Translations under genes and position numbers: made by a program
Part shown: positions 17,044 through 29,000 of the stretch, piece by piece
Layout: every line of letters begins with the position of its first letter
Numbering within the stretch: the first letter of the stretch is position 1
Assembly (NCBI GenBank): GCA_013298955.1
Contig: JAAFJT010000009.1
Span: 17,243 to 81,242 of the forward strand
Direction of reading: 5' to 3'
Source: Chitinophagales bacterium
GTDB taxonomy: Bacteria; Bacteroidota; Bacteroidia; Chitinophagales; Saprospiraceae
Length of the DNA: 64,000 nucleotides
The notes under the pieces: generated by a model
The model's input: the letters and a program-made list of their open reading frames with translations, nothing else
Told to the model about the DNA's origin: nothing
Database searches by the model: none

Positions 17044-17133
17044 ATGCCTTGTGGAAAAAAACGGAAGCGTCATAAAATCGCAACCCACAAAAGAAAAAAA
17101 AGACTACGTAAGAATCGCCACAAAAAGAAATAG
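17044..17133 (+). CDS. 29-residue basic protein, probable small ribosomal protein
   Basis: A very short gene encoding MPCGKKRKRHKIATHKRKK followed by RLRKNRHKKK: 29 residues, about two thirds Lys, Arg or His. Almost identical short proteins (usually MPSGKKRKRHK...) are, from memory, conserved upstream of RNase G across Bacteroidota. The KKRRK-rich form resembles the AURKAIP1/COX24 (mS38/bS22-like) family of tiny ribosomal proteins; that link is my inference. ATG start, TAG stop, with a promoter element upstream and a hairpin (17141-17159) directly after. It lies 233 bases before the RNase G gene in the same direction. Confidence 0.75.
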   Translation: MPCGKKRKRHKIATHKRKKRLRKNRHKKK

Positions 17134-17140
17134 AATAAAA

Positions 17141-17281
17141 TAAGTTGCCCTGCAACTTACTTTGTTTTACGGAAAGCGAGTCGCGTCCGATATTTTAAAA
17201 CCCAAAGTTTTAAAATGCCGATAGGAATGTCGAAAACAAAACCCTCAACAAAGTGTTTACAGAGGGTGTTTTCGGTATTCC
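17141..17281 (+). promoter_or_regulatory. Structured leader before RNase G gene
   Basis: Three hairpins fill the gap before rng. TAAGTTGC/GCAACTTA (17141-17159) directly follows the small gene. ATTTTAAAAC/GTTTTAAAAT spans 17191-17217. A long, nearly continuous stem joins GGAATGTCGAAAAC and CCCTC (17224-17246) to GAGGGTGTTTTCGG and TATTCC (17262-17281). RNase E of enterobacteria controls its own mRNA through a structured leader; a similar feedback here is a guess. The stem has no long T-run, so it is not a plain terminator. Confidence 0.45.
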
Positions 17282-17366
17282 TTTCTGCGTATGTTTTACA
17301 ATATGTTTGCACGGTGGTTTGGGAGCTTCCGAAACGACCCTTTTTTAAAAAAATTTACATAGCGTT

Positions 17367-18923
17367 GTGGAAAAGGAATTAATTGTTCACTCCACAACGT
17401 CTGGAGTTGAGATTGCACTGCTCGAAGACGGCAAGTTAGTCGAGCTGCATTATGAAGAAACGGACAACGATTTTTCAGTCGGAGACATCTTTCTGGGCAA
17501 AATTCGCAAGCTCATGCCGGGTTTGAACGCCGCTTTTGTCGATGTAGGTCACAAAAAGGACGCGTTTTTACATTATACGGATATGGGTCCCAAACTCAAA
17601 AATGTACTTCGATACACGGATGGGGTCATGAACAATTCGATTCAGACACCAAGTCTGGATCATTTCAGAGTGGAGCCAGACATTAACAAAAATGGAAAGG
17701 TCGATCAAGTACTCGCTAAAAGACAACACATTTTAGTGCAGATTTTGAAAGAACCTATCGGCAGTAAAGGACACCGCTTGAGTTGCGAGGTAACGATTCC
17801 CGGAAGGTATCTCGTGCTGACTCCCTTTGTTGACCTGATTGCCGTGTCTAAGAAAATCGCTAATTCTGACGAACGCAAAAGACTTCAGACGATTGTGGAA
17901 AGTATCCGCCCTAAAAATTTTGGGGTGATCGTCCGGACGGCGGCGGAAGGCAAAAAAACCGCCGAATTACATGAGGAGTTGAGCAATATGATGGCAAAAT
18001 GGGATAAAGTTTTCCAACAGTTGCGCCAAGCCAAGCCGCCCGTCAAATTGATGAGCGAATTGGACAAAACGACCAGTATTTTGAGAGACCTCTTGAGCGA
18101 CTCCTTCAATCGGATTGTGACGGACGACAAAGATGTGTTTGAAAGTATTAAGAATTATTTGAATGGCATTTCGCCGGATAGTTTGAAAATTTTAACTCTT
18201 TACAAAGGTAATAAACCAATTTTTGAACAATACGGCGTAACCAAACAGATTAAATTGTCTTTTGGTAAGAATGCGACGATGGTTTCGGGGGCTTATTTGG
18301 TCATCGAACACACGGAAGCGATGCACGTCATTGACGTGAATAGTGGACATAAAATTGGCAATAGTAATGACCAAGAGGCTTCTGTACTCGCGGTCAATTT
18401 GGAAGCTGCCGAAGAAATCGCGCGACAACTGCGTTTGCGTGACTTAGGCGGGATTATTATTGTGGATTTTATTGATATGAAAGACCCTGAACATAAAAAG
18501 CACCTCCAAAAAGTGATGCGCGATTTTATGCTCAAAGACAGGGCGCAACATACGGTGTTGCCTCTGAGCAAGTTTGGTCTCATGCAAATTACGCGGCAAC
18601 GCGTGCGTCCAGAGTTGAAAATTAATACCACAGAACCTTGTCCAGCATGCAACGGTTCTGGAAAAGTCATCGGTCAGCGCAATCTAATGGAGGATATTGA
18701 AAACGATTTAGAAAATATTCTGCATTCGCGTCCGAAATCGAAACTCTTTTTGCATGTGCATCCATTTGTCGAAGCGTATTTGCGCAAAGGGTTGCCGAGT
18801 TTGCAGTGGAAATGGTATTTTAAATACCGCCGTTGGATTAAAATTATTGCCGAACCTGAGTATCAAGCAGCGCAGTATCGCTTCTTTGATGACAATGAGG
18901 ATGAAATTCGGTTAAATCAGTAA
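17367..18923 (+). CDS. rng: Ribonuclease G/E family protein
   Basis: Endoribonuclease of the RNase E/G family, acting in rRNA maturation and mRNA decay. Seen: N-terminal MEKELIVHSTTSGVEIALLEDG typical of Bacteroidota Rng, an S1 RNA-binding region (about 35-130) with FVDVGHKKDAFLHYTD, catalytic Asp regions MHVIDVNSGHK and IIIVDFIDMKDPEHK, and the zinc-link CPACNGSGKV. Length 518 residues, RNase G-like without the long RNase E tail. The start codon is GTG at 17367; no upstream ATG fits. It ends before a strong bidirectional terminator. Confidence 0.93.
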   Translation: MEKELIVHSTTSGVEIALLEDGKLVELHYEETDNDFSVGDIFLGKIRKLMPGLNAAFVDVGHKKDAFLHYTDMGPKLKNVLRYTDGVMNNSIQTPSLDHFRVEPDINKNGKVDQVLAKRQHILVQILKEPIGSKGHRLSCEVTIPGRYLVLTPFVDLIAVSKKIANSDERKRLQTIVESIRPKNFGVIVRTAAEGKKTAELHEELSNMMAKWDKVFQQLRQAKPPVKLMSELDKTTSILRDLLSDSFNRIVTDDKDVFESIKNYLNGISPDSLKILTLYKGNKPIFEQYGVTKQIKLSFGKNATMVSGAYLVIEHTEAMHVIDVNSGHKIGNSNDQEASVLAVNLEAAEEIARQLRLRDLGGIIIVDFIDMKDPEHKKHLQKVMRDFMLKDRAQHTVLPLSKFGLMQITRQRVRPELKINTTEPCPACNGSGKVIGQRNLMEDIENDLENILHSRPKSKLFLHVHPFVEAYLRKGLPSLQWKWYFKYRRWIKIIAEPEYQAAQYRFFDDNEDEIRLNQ

Positions 18924-19132
18924 ATCAAACAAGCAGGAATTGCGTCAATGGTAGGATTGGCGCAATTTTTTTTGTGGTGTTCAGCCCCATGTGATGTTCA
19001 TTCTGGCAAATCATTTAGACCTGATTCAGCGTCTTTTAAATTATTGAAAGCGTTATTTGAAAGCAATAAAAGACTGTTTAAAGACCTTCAATCAATCTTT
19101 TCAACCTAACAAATCCTAATTTAGACCTTAAA

Positions 19133-19167
19133 AAAACGGCGACCGTATCGAATACGGTCGCCGTTTT
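19133..19167. terminator. Strong bidirectional terminator
   Basis: AAAACGGCGACCGTAT pairs perfectly with ATACGGTCGCCGTTTT around a tiny loop, and a T-run follows on both strands. It lies between the convergent rng and deacetylase genes. Confidence 0.85.
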
Positions 19168-19187
19168 AGTTTTTTTTAAATAAACGT

Positions 19188-21329
19188 TTATTTCGTAATC
19201 AGTAAACGTTTTGAAGCGGATTGCCCATTCGTACCTTGTACGCGGAGCATGTATTGACCCGTTTGCTGGATGGCACTCAAATCCAATAGATAAGGCGCAT
19301 CACTCGCTGTCGTTTGCACGCGCTGCACTTCCGCGCCCCGCACATCGTATAAATAAACGGTCACGGCGGATTGATTCCACTCCCGTAAATCAATGGAAAC
19401 TTGATTTTGAGCCGGATTGGGCGATACATACAGATTCGGGTTTTCTACAAAATTCAACTTTACAGGAGCCGAATGGCGCATCTGTCCATACGCGTCTCTA
19501 TAACGCAAACGGTAAATATTAATACCATTGACAGGCGTATTATCTTGGAAATCAGTGTTTTGTGAAGTTCCAATTTCAACATATCGACCATTGGATTCTA
19601 AGCGTTCTATCGCATAAGGCTGATTTTCATCCGCTTGTTGGCTTGCCCAATTCAATAAAACCGTTTCGCCTGCCCGCGTTCCATTCAGTCTAACCAAAGG
19701 TTGCGTTCCAACTGCACACGTTTGGGAAGCAATATTGGCTTTTGAAATCGCTGTGAAAGTTGCTCCACCCGGCAATTGCCAGAAGACATCATAACGGTTT
19801 GTCCCAATCGTTCCTAAATGGAGCAACTCTACATAGTAGAATTTTTTCGCTTTTAAAGCGATTTTCACTGATTTTTGACCAGCATATTTGGTCAAGTCAT
19901 TGATAGTTGTAAAACCTTCAAAACCTGCAATTTTGCGTTTATTAGCAGGTTTGTCATCCGTCGAAAGGTATAATTCGACATCATCATCGCCCGAAATGCC
20001 AAAAGTATAATCGCCATCGGTCGGCGGAACGATGTAGCCATACACTCTTTCTCCATAATAATCGCCCGCATCTCCTTTGGAAAATTTAGCAAAAATCAAT
20101 AATTCCGTAACGGTTGGAGTCGCAGGAAAACGCGCATCTGCCCGTAAATCTGCCAAAGTCCAATGGTTTAAAACGACATTTTTGTAAATATCGGCTTTTA
20201 ATTTGCCATCCGCAGCGCAAACGGTGGGCGGCGGCGGTGGGCAATTCGGTTCGCAACTCACCACATTCGGTGCTGAAATCACGATATTGCCTTTGTGCGG
20301 ATACGCATTGACGGTAATTTGAGTGGTTGTCGCCCGCGCTGTCAGCGTTTCCGTTCCTTGCTTGACGGTCAAATTACCTGCAAGCGTTAAGCCATTTAAA
20401 TTAATATTAATCGTAACAGGTGTTTTAAATAAAGCGGTGTTTGTCGCTGCTGCACCTGTAAATTTCACGGTCAAGGTTTTGGCAGTAGCATCATAAACCA
20501 CCGCAGGCACATACGCATCTCGTTGAATCTTATACGTAATTGCCTCACTTGCAGTCGCTGACCAAATATTACCTGCACTGATTTGTTGTTTTACAAAATC
20601 CATGTGCGCCCGATAATCGGCTACCGAAACAGCTCCCCAAGACGCGTCTGCCACACCATGCACTTCCCGCATCGCATAACCACCCGCCGCTACTGCTGAC
20701 TGAACGGCTTGGTTCAATAAGGTCAAATTGGAAGTCGGGTCATGAACGAAGAAGTTCATATTAAAAAAATCTTTAAAATCTGCTTGATTCAAAATCGCTT
20801 GCGTTCCTGAACGCGCTCCCAAATAACCCAAACTCCGCAATCTATCCAACACTTGTGTCGTCGATAAATCGTACGGATGGATGTAAAAACGCGGTCTCGC
20901 GCCCGCGCCTTGCTCGATGAGGGTGGTACTACCGTCCAATTCGAGTGGAAAATCAGCCGTCGTATAAAGATTTGTGGGCAGACACCAACCCGGTTGATAA
21001 GCGCATCGGTGGCTGTGGCTATGATTAATCACCTCATGTCCGTGACTCATCAAGCGGCGGGCATTTGCCCAATCGCTCGCGTCGCAAACGGAGGTAATCG
21101 CTCCAAAACAAAATTTCACCCCTCGATTATAAGCAATCGTATCTGCATAATTTTCAATTCCAACCGTTGATACATCTCCAAAATCATCATGGATAATCGT
21201 GTAAGCAGCTTTGGCATTATCTTTCCAATTGGCATAAGAAACGGTTGGGGTTTGCGCCTGAACGGGGTTTGCTAAAAACGGCAAGCCACATAAGGCAGCT
21301 TTAATCAAGCATCGGTAATGATTGTTCAT
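19188..21329 (-). CDS. Secreted polysaccharide deacetylase with PA14 and T9SS domains
   Basis: A 713-residue exported protein. After a signal peptide (ending PVQAQ) comes a NodB-like deacetylase region: AAYTIIHDDFGD holds the metal Asp, and RLMSHGHEVINHSHSH the conserved H-x-x-x-H pair. A middle region of beta strands follows, then a PA14 carbohydrate-binding domain (about 385-545, with GDYTFGISGDDDVELYLS), a fibronectin-like stretch, and a type A T9SS sorting domain (VSPNPAQNQVSIDL to KRLLITK). It probably acts on cell-surface or environmental acetylated sugars; the substrate is unknown. Confidence 0.83.
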   Translation of the reverse strand: MNNHYRCLIKAALCGLPFLANPVQAQTPTVSYANWKDNAKAAYTIIHDDFGDVSTVGIENYADTIAYNRGVKFCFGAITSVCDASDWANARRLMSHGHEVINHSHSHRCAYQPGWCLPTNLYTTADFPLELDGSTTLIEQGAGARPRFYIHPYDLSTTQVLDRLRSLGYLGARSGTQAILNQADFKDFFNMNFFVHDPTSNLTLLNQAVQSAVAAGGYAMREVHGVADASWGAVSVADYRAHMDFVKQQISAGNIWSATASEAITYKIQRDAYVPAVVYDATAKTLTVKFTGAAATNTALFKTPVTININLNGLTLAGNLTVKQGTETLTARATTTQITVNAYPHKGNIVISAPNVVSCEPNCPPPPPTVCAADGKLKADIYKNVVLNHWTLADLRADARFPATPTVTELLIFAKFSKGDAGDYYGERVYGYIVPPTDGDYTFGISGDDDVELYLSTDDKPANKRKIAGFEGFTTINDLTKYAGQKSVKIALKAKKFYYVELLHLGTIGTNRYDVFWQLPGGATFTAISKANIASQTCAVGTQPLVRLNGTRAGETVLLNWASQQADENQPYAIERLESNGRYVEIGTSQNTDFQDNTPVNGINIYRLRYRDAYGQMRHSAPVKLNFVENPNLYVSPNPAQNQVSIDLREWNQSAVTVYLYDVRGAEVQRVQTTASDAPYLLDLSAIQQTGQYMLRVQGTNGQSASKRLLITK

Positions 21330-21858
21330 TCTATGAATAAGTTTGTAAAAAAAATAAAATCTAAATAAAAAATATGCTTTAAATAAGTTTTCCTAATTGG
21401 TTTTAGTCCAAAAACATAAGTCGGCTTTAAATCGGGCTTGAGTAGGCAAAATGGGTTTTCAGTTCCACGTAAAAAAAATTTTGCATACCATAGCATCCAA
21501 TCCAATTGGGATGGATTGGCTCGTTTGTCGGTACAAAGGTCTATCTTTTTGGGCAATTTGTCAAGGGCGGAAAGCGGTTTTTGATTTATAAAATATTGAT
21601 TTTAATTATGTTATAAATTTGAATATTTTAATAATTAAAATAATTAAAAACCATATCCATTTAAACATAGTGCGACCTTCGATTGGGGGGCTTTTGATTG
21701 TGAACTACTTACAAACTGCGTTTCAACGGATATGTTTTTTTTATGAAACCAACTCAATCCTTGTTTTTAGCTCCTACAAACAGGTTTCAAAAAACAAAGT
21801 AAAATAAAAAATATTAAAAATACCAAAATTGGTGTAAGCATCTCATTGAAATACAGCC

Positions 21859-21866
21859 TACCTTTG
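21859..21866 (+). promoter_or_regulatory. -7 element before the cohesin-domain gene
   Basis: TACCTTTG fits TAnnTTTG. It lies in the 795-base gap between divergent genes (21330-22124). The part from 21330 to 21850 is AT-rich with no gene I can support. Confidence 0.5.
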
Positions 21867-21919
21867 CATCATAATCCTACTGAAAAATATTTTTGTTGAC
21901 CAAAACCGATTTGTATCTC

Positions 21920-22027
21920 ATGAACCGTCATTTAATTGTTAGCTTCTTTTGGAAACTTTTTCCTTGGTTTAGACCCCAACCGCAACCTGTGCCGATTCGA
22001 GTTCGATGCAGGCAGCGAACTTCTTAA
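21920..22027 (+). CDS. Possible 35-residue leader peptide
   Basis: A short frame with ATG at 21920, 54 bases after a TACCTTTG element. It encodes MNRHLIVSFFWKLFPWF, then a Pro/Gln-rich and Arg-rich tail (RPQPQPVPIRVRCRQRTS). No family is recognised. It could be a leader for the cohesin-domain gene that starts about 100 bases later, or chance. Support is position only. Confidence 0.25.
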   Translation: MNRHLIVSFFWKLFPWFRPQPQPVPIRVRCRQRTS

Positions 22028-22124
22028 AAAGTAAATTGCCTTGATACCGCTTCTTAAAACGAGAAGCCTTGACCCGATTTAAAATCATAACGATCAACTT
22101 ATACTCAATTTTTTTGACCAACTC

Positions 22125-22922
22125 ATGAAGTTTTTAATCCACCTGTTAATGCCTATTTTAGGCAGTATCGTTTCGTCTTTCACCGTGATTGAATCAGCCA
22201 ATGGACAAATGGCTGTCATCGCGCCGACGCTCGCTGCGCGTACAGGGGACGTGTTAACCATTCCGATTCGATTCGTTAGTAACGACAGTATCAATGGTTT
22301 ACAATTTACATTAAAATGGAATGCGTCGGTTTTGAAATATGATGATTTGACCTCGATTGGTTTTGTTGGACAGTCTTTGGATGGCAATTTTGGAAGAACG
22401 GATACGGCAAATGGTACGATTCGGTTTTTATGGGCGCATCCACAGGCTCGAAATATCAAGGTTTTAGATACATTGACTTTATTTCAATTGCGATTGCGGG
22501 TGATTGGTGCGGGCGGAACGTCGAGTTTGATTGCCATTGTGGATACGCCGACTCGAGCGATTGGTACTTCGGGCGGAAATGCGACACCCATTTTGGTTCA
22601 AAAACAAAATGGACTCGTCAATGTGTTGCGAACAGGCATTGAAAACCTTGAAATCGTTTCAAAAAAGTTGACCTTACATCCCATAGCACCCAATCCTGCA
22701 ACGGATTTTCTTCATATATCTTTTTTTTTAAATCAATCTGAGACAATTACTTACTTTTTAACGAACCTAACTGGACAAATCGTTTATACTTTTAGAGAAC
22801 TGTATGCCAACGGCGCGCACCAAATTCAAATCCCCACTGCTTCATTTCCAACAGGTTTATACCGTTTGGTTTTAAATGAAAATGGACATTTGCACCAACG
22901 CCCGCTTTTGATAACACATTGA
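22125..22922 (+). CDS. Cohesin-domain protein with T9SS sorting domain
   Basis: A 265-residue secreted protein. After the signal peptide there is one cohesin-type domain (about 30-165), recognisable by RTGDVLTIPIRFVSNDSI, LQFTLKWNASVLKYDDL and LTLFQLRLRVIGAGG. A C-terminal type A T9SS sorting domain follows (LHPIAPNPATDFLHISF to RPLLITH). Cohesins bind dockerins in cellulosomes, but many bacterial cohesin-like domains act without them; no dockerin is seen nearby. The same domain type occurs three times in the adhesin just downstream, so the two are probably functionally linked. Confidence 0.82.
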   Translation: MKFLIHLLMPILGSIVSSFTVIESANGQMAVIAPTLAARTGDVLTIPIRFVSNDSINGLQFTLKWNASVLKYDDLTSIGFVGQSLDGNFGRTDTANGTIRFLWAHPQARNIKVLDTLTLFQLRLRVIGAGGTSSLIAIVDTPTRAIGTSGGNATPILVQKQNGLVNVLRTGIENLEIVSKKLTLHPIAPNPATDFLHISFFLNQSETITYFLTNLTGQIVYTFRELYANGAHQIQIPTASFPTGLYRLVLNENGHLHQRPLLITH

Positions 22923-23034
22923 TAATCAACTGAAAAGACTTTTTTATACAGCGTATTGCAAAAGCGATTTTGCAATGCCTTTGGGCATTTTATGCCCGAT
23001 AGTAACAGCCTATAACAAACAATTATTTTTAAAA

Positions 23035-26000
23035 ATGATGTGTTCCCAAAACCCAACAACGATGGTTAGAAGTTTTTTTACGTATGGTCTTTTACTGATT
23101 TTCAGTATCCTTACCACCCGCGTTGAAGCGCAAAATCGGCTCTCGTTAACCCTAACGCAAGCCGCGCCGCAGACGGTAAATGTCGGCGATACGCTGAATG
23201 TTGACTTAGTGGTACAAAATTTTGATAGTATTGCCAGTTTTCAATACACCATGGAGTGGGATTCGACCCTTTTGCAATATGCGAGTGTCTCCAATATTGC
23301 GATTCCAGATGCAGGTAATTTCCTTTCCTATTTGGTTTCGCCTGCCCGATTAACGGTGGGTTGGAATACGGGCAATGGTACATTTCGGTCGGTGGCGAAT
23401 GGCACTGCGATTTACCGCCTTCGATTGCGGGCGCGGGCAGCAGGCACGTATTGGGCTCGGATTATGACGGGTGCTGCGCCAACGCCTATCGAAATTGTCA
23501 AGTTTTCAGGGGCAACCGTGTTGCCAACGATTGTCAATTTGGGCAATTCGCCCACCAGTGCCAGCACTGCTTTGACGGTAGCAGCCGTTCCTGCGGGCAA
23601 TTCGACGGTCACGAGTGGCGATGTCGTTTTTGTGGATGTTACAACGCGTAATTTTTTAAATGTCGTCACCGCGCAATGGGCGATGCAATGGAATGCAACC
23701 GCTTTGCGTTTTGATTCCTTAACGGCATTAAATTCGGCATTACCCTTAGACCCCAGTTTTATTGGGACAGCACAAGCGTCAACAGGCAATTTATATTTTG
23801 CATGGAATAGTTCACGCGGTTCGAGTACGTTACCCGATGGAGCCGTTTTATTCCGCCTTTGCTTTCGGGCAGTGGGCGCGAGTGGCATGAATTCCAATGT
23901 TTCCTTCGTGAGCGCGAATGGCACGACCATAGAAGTTTATAAAGCGACCAATACTGGCAATGTTTTAGTCGCTTTAGAACCTCAAAATGCAGCTATCAGC
24001 ATTCAAGGCAGCAGTGGCAACTCGACCCTTTTGAAATTTTATCCAGAGCGCACGTTGGCAACCACCGTCGGTGCAGCCGTTTGTGTCCCGATGAAAGTGG
24101 ATAATTTTACAGGTGTAGGCGGGATTCAAGGTTCGATTCGATTTGATTCTACGAAATTAACTTATACGCGGATTGCCAATATCAATCCATTGATGTTGGG
24201 CATGAGTCAAGATGCCAGTTTTGCTTTTACCGCAAATACAGGTACGATTCGGTATTCTTGGTCGCATTCGCAAGGCATCAGCGTCACGTTGCCGAATAAT
24301 ACAGCGATGTTTGATGTTTGTTTTAATTCAAATGTAGTGGTAAATGATTCGGCTTTTGTCCGTTGTGTGCAAGACCCTCTTAAAATCTTGGCTTTGGATG
24401 AAGCGGGTACGACGATACCTTCTACGTTTGGAAATAATTTTGTGGTGATGCCTGCTGTCAGCGTGATTCCGATTTTGGTCATCAGCACCACAACGAATGT
24501 AAAATGTAATGGTGGAACGGATGGCGCAGTTACTTTGACCACCGTGAGTGGTGGTAATGGCACTTATACGTATGCTTGGACGGGTGCAAATAATTTTACG
24601 GCAACGACCAAAGATGTTACTGGTTTAAGAGCAGGCCGTTATATCGTCGTTACAACGAGTGGTACTTCTACCAAAAATGATACCTTTAATATTTCAGAAC
24701 CAACACAATTGGCTGCTACACAAGCTGTTACAAATATCAATTGTGCGCAAATGGCAACGGGTTCGATTGTAATGACCGTAACGGGTGGTACAACGCCTTA
24801 CACGTATTTATGGAGCAATACTGCAACGACTCAAAATATTACCAATATCGCAGCAGGTCAATACTCGGTAACGGTATTGGATGCCAATCTTTGTCGTTTA
24901 ACACCTGCAACGGCTTTGGTTACAGAACCCACTGCATTGACGGTGGATATTGCAAGTGCAACGAATGTAACATGCAGAGGTGCGAATAATGGTGAAATTC
25001 GATTGACGGTTGCAGGAGGTACTGCACCTTATTCGATGCGGTGGGCAGGTCCGAATGCGTTTAGTTCGACAACGCAAAATTTAGTTTCGTTAGCAGCAGG
25101 CAGTTACACGGTGACGGTGACGGATAGTCGCCAATGTGCGAAAACGTCTCAACCGATTGTGATTACAGAACCGGCGGTTTTGGCTTTGGGTACACCAACC
25201 ATAACGGCTTCTTCTTGTGGTCAAGCGAATGGTGCAATTACGGTTGCTCCGACAGGTGGAAACACGCCTTTCACGTATTCATGGACGGGTCCAAACGGTT
25301 TTACCGCAACAACGGCGGCTTTGACTGGTTTGCGGGCGGGCAGTTATGCGGTGACGGTGAAAGATGCGCAAAATTGTACGGTTTCCAATAGTGCCGCAAT
25401 CACGGTGACGGATGCCGCTTCGAGTTTGGCGATTGGTCAACCAACGATTACAGCCGCTTCTTGTGGACAATCCAATGGGGCTATCAACGGAATCGTCGTA
25501 ACAGGCGGTGTTGGTACGGTGACGTATTCATGGACAGGTGCGAATAATTTCACCTCGACTCAATTAAATATCAGCAATTTAACAGCAGGCAATTACATTT
25601 TGACGGCGAGAGATGCGAATAATTGTTCTGTCTCCCAAAATATTACGGTCAATACTCAAAATTCAACTTTGAGTATCACGCCAACGATTGTACACACACG
25701 TTGCGGATTGCCAAACGGCGATATTGCTATCGTAGTGACAGGCGCGACAGGTGCAACAACGAATCGTTGGACAGGTCCCAATAACTTTGCAAGCACCGAT
25801 TCCCATTTAATGGGCATGGCTGCTGGCGCGTATCAATTGACAGTAACAGACGCTTCGGGTTGTACGGCATCAATTTCGGCAACGGTCAATGCAAGCACAA
25901 CGATTACGATTCCAACTCCGACAACCACCGCAGCGACTTGTGGACAAACGAATGGTACGATTACGCTTGGTGCCATCACGGGTAGCACAGGCGGTACTTA

Positions 26001-29000
26001 TACTTTTGCTTGGTCTAACAATGCAACAACGCAAAATTTGACGAACCTTGCAGGGGGTACTTATACGGTGACGGTGCGAGATGGCGTTTGTGAAAAAACG
26101 GCAACTGCTACAATTGGTTCTGTCAATTCGACTTTGGTGATTGGCGCACCAAGTGTTATTTTCACCCAATGCGGTGGACGCAATGGTGCTATCAATGTAA
26201 CGGTGACGGGCGGCACAGGTGCTTTAACCTACGCTTGGACAGGTGCGAATAATTTCACGGCTAACACCTTGAATATCAGCAATTTAGGAGCAGGCACTTA
26301 CAGCCTTTTGGTAACAGATGCAACGAATTGTACCGCAACTTTAAATTCAGTCATTGTTTTAGACAATCCAACAACATTGACTATTGGCACACCTGCAACC
26401 ACCACAGCAGATTGTGGTGTTTCCAATGGTGCGATTAATTTAACGGTTTCGGGCGGTTCTGCTCCGTACACGTACGCATGGCAAGGTCCGAATGGCTTTG
26501 CAGCAACGACTCAAAATCTTACAGGTTTAGCGACAGGCGCGTATTTCGTGACTTTGACAGATAATGCAGGTTGTACGAAAACCGCTTCTGCAACCATCGT
26601 ATCAGGCAATTCAACGTTGACGATTGACAATCCAAGTATTATCAATGTTCGTTGTAATGGTGGTTCTGATGGAATTATCATGGTCAACCCAATAGGCGGT
26701 TTTGCACCTTACACGTATTCATGGACGGGTCCGAATGCGTTTCGCGCAACGACAAAAGATGTATTTGGTTTATTACCGGGCAGTTATACAGTGGTCGTAA
26801 CGGATTCACGCGGTTGTACTTATACGTCTATGGCGTTGAACATCGTACAACCTGCGGCAACTTTGGGCGGCAGAACAACGGTTAATCCTGTTTTATGTCG
26901 CGGAGAACGCACCGGTGGTGTTTATTTAGAAGTTTTTGGAGGCACACCGCCCTACACTTATCTTTGGTCTGGCGGCGACCGCAATATCAATATTCCAAAT
27001 GCAAGTGCGGGTACTTATAGCGTAACGATTACGGATTTTAATAGTTGTACATTCACACCGCCTGTGGCAACCGTGATAGAGCCAGCAGAAGCCTTGACTT
27101 TGGGCGCACCGAATGTAAGCCAAATCACTTGTTTTGGCGAAACGAATGGTTCGATTTCCATCAATGTAACGGGCGGCATTTTGCCTTATCAATACGCATG
27201 GACGGGTCCGAATAACTTTACGTCTTCCAATTTAACGATTGACCGTTTAATACCGGGTACGTATAATTTGCGGGTTCAAGATGCAAACGGTTGTATTAAA
27301 ACAACGGCTATCAATGTGACGCAACCATCCGCAGCATTGAGCATCACAGGGGTTCCAACACCTGCAAGTGGTGCGCGGAACGGAGCTGTGACGACTTCTA
27401 TCATTGGCGGTACAGCACCATTCACTTACGCTTGGGGCAATGGCGCGATTACTTCCAATTTGACTGGTTTAGCACCCGGAACCTATCCTTTGACGGTGAC
27501 GGATGCAAATCGTTGTACGGCAAACAATAGTTTTGTCGTAGGCGGCACGATTGGCGATTCTTTGATTGTAAATATTGTAAATACGCAACAAGCGGGTTGC
27601 CCCAATCAAACATTGGGTACTATCGACGCAAATGTATCTCGCGGAACCGCCCCTTACACCTATGAATGGCGGGAATTAGGCACGAATCAAGTGGTTGGAA
27701 CGACTCCGAATTTAACGAATTTGGGTGCAGGTCAATATCGTTTGCGGGTTACAGATGCCTTAAATGGTGTAGGTATCTCCCAAGTAGTGACGTTGAGAAA
27801 TGCCGCACAAGGCATTCGGGTGGATAGTGTGATTTTACCAGAAACGTGTTTAGGCAGAGATGGCAGCATTGATTTAATCGTCACGCCATCGAATGGCAAT
27901 TATAATTATCGTTGGAGCGACATTGCGGATAATATCCAAGACCGTTTTGGCATCCGCGCAGGCACGTACAGTGCCACCGTGACAGGTGATTATGGTTGTG
28001 TCGTTACCTTACCGACTTTGCGCGTAGCTTATACGCCTTGTCCGTTGACGGCAACGATTCGGAATACGACGAATGTAGATTGTTATGGCGGTCGAAATGG
28101 CAAGATTGCGTTCACGATAGAAGGTGGAGACCCGATTTATCGGATTGCATGGAGCAGCAGCCAAAGTACGGGTAGAGATAGCATCAACCCACCTTCTCGG
28201 AATGGTGCTTTTGAGATGAATAATTTGGCAGCAGGCACGTATCGCATCACGATAACGGATGCCAATGGTCAAATCATTCAAAAAGTACAAGAAGTAACGC
28301 AACCTGATTCGATTCGCGTTTTGTACTCCGTTCAACCTGACAATGGGAGCCGCAATGGTAGCATTACGTTGACCGTAACAGGTGGTACACCAACTTATGG
28401 TTATCAGTGGAATAATGGAGAACGTTCCAGAGATTTATTTGGATTAGAAGGTTGCAAAAGTCATAGCGTAACCTTGACGGATTCAAAAGGTTGTATTGGA
28501 TATTCTCAAAACATATATGTATCTTGTTCAACCCCAGATACTTTGCGGATTACACGGGTGAATATTCAACCAGTAAATTGCCAAAGTGATAGAACGGGCG
28601 CGGTCAATGTCGAAGTAGCAGGTGGGGTTTCGCCTTACCAATACTTGTGGAAAGATTTGCAAGGCAATCCCGTCAGTACTGCACCGAGTTTGTCAGGTGT
28701 TGCTGCGGGTGTCTATACCTTGAATTTGAGTGATTCGCGCCGCCCTAATCAGGCGTTATTGGTTCAAATTTTCAATGTATCAACGCTTTCCAATTTGGCA
28801 GTTTCGATTAATACGTTGCCATCCAGTGGTTTAGCAGATGGTTCTGCGGCGGCAACGGTGACAGGCGGTTTGCCAAGACAAAACAATTATGGTTACAGAT
28901 GGAGTGCAGGTACGGCAACGAATGACGGCAAAGGTGCAACGAATTTTGTACCGGGTACTTATACGGTGACGGTTTCGGATTCCTTGTGTTCGATAACGAA

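Noticed and set aside
21619..21807. 62-residue frame in the gap before the cohesin gene
   Set aside because: AT-rich, low-complexity composition, no promoter or family support.
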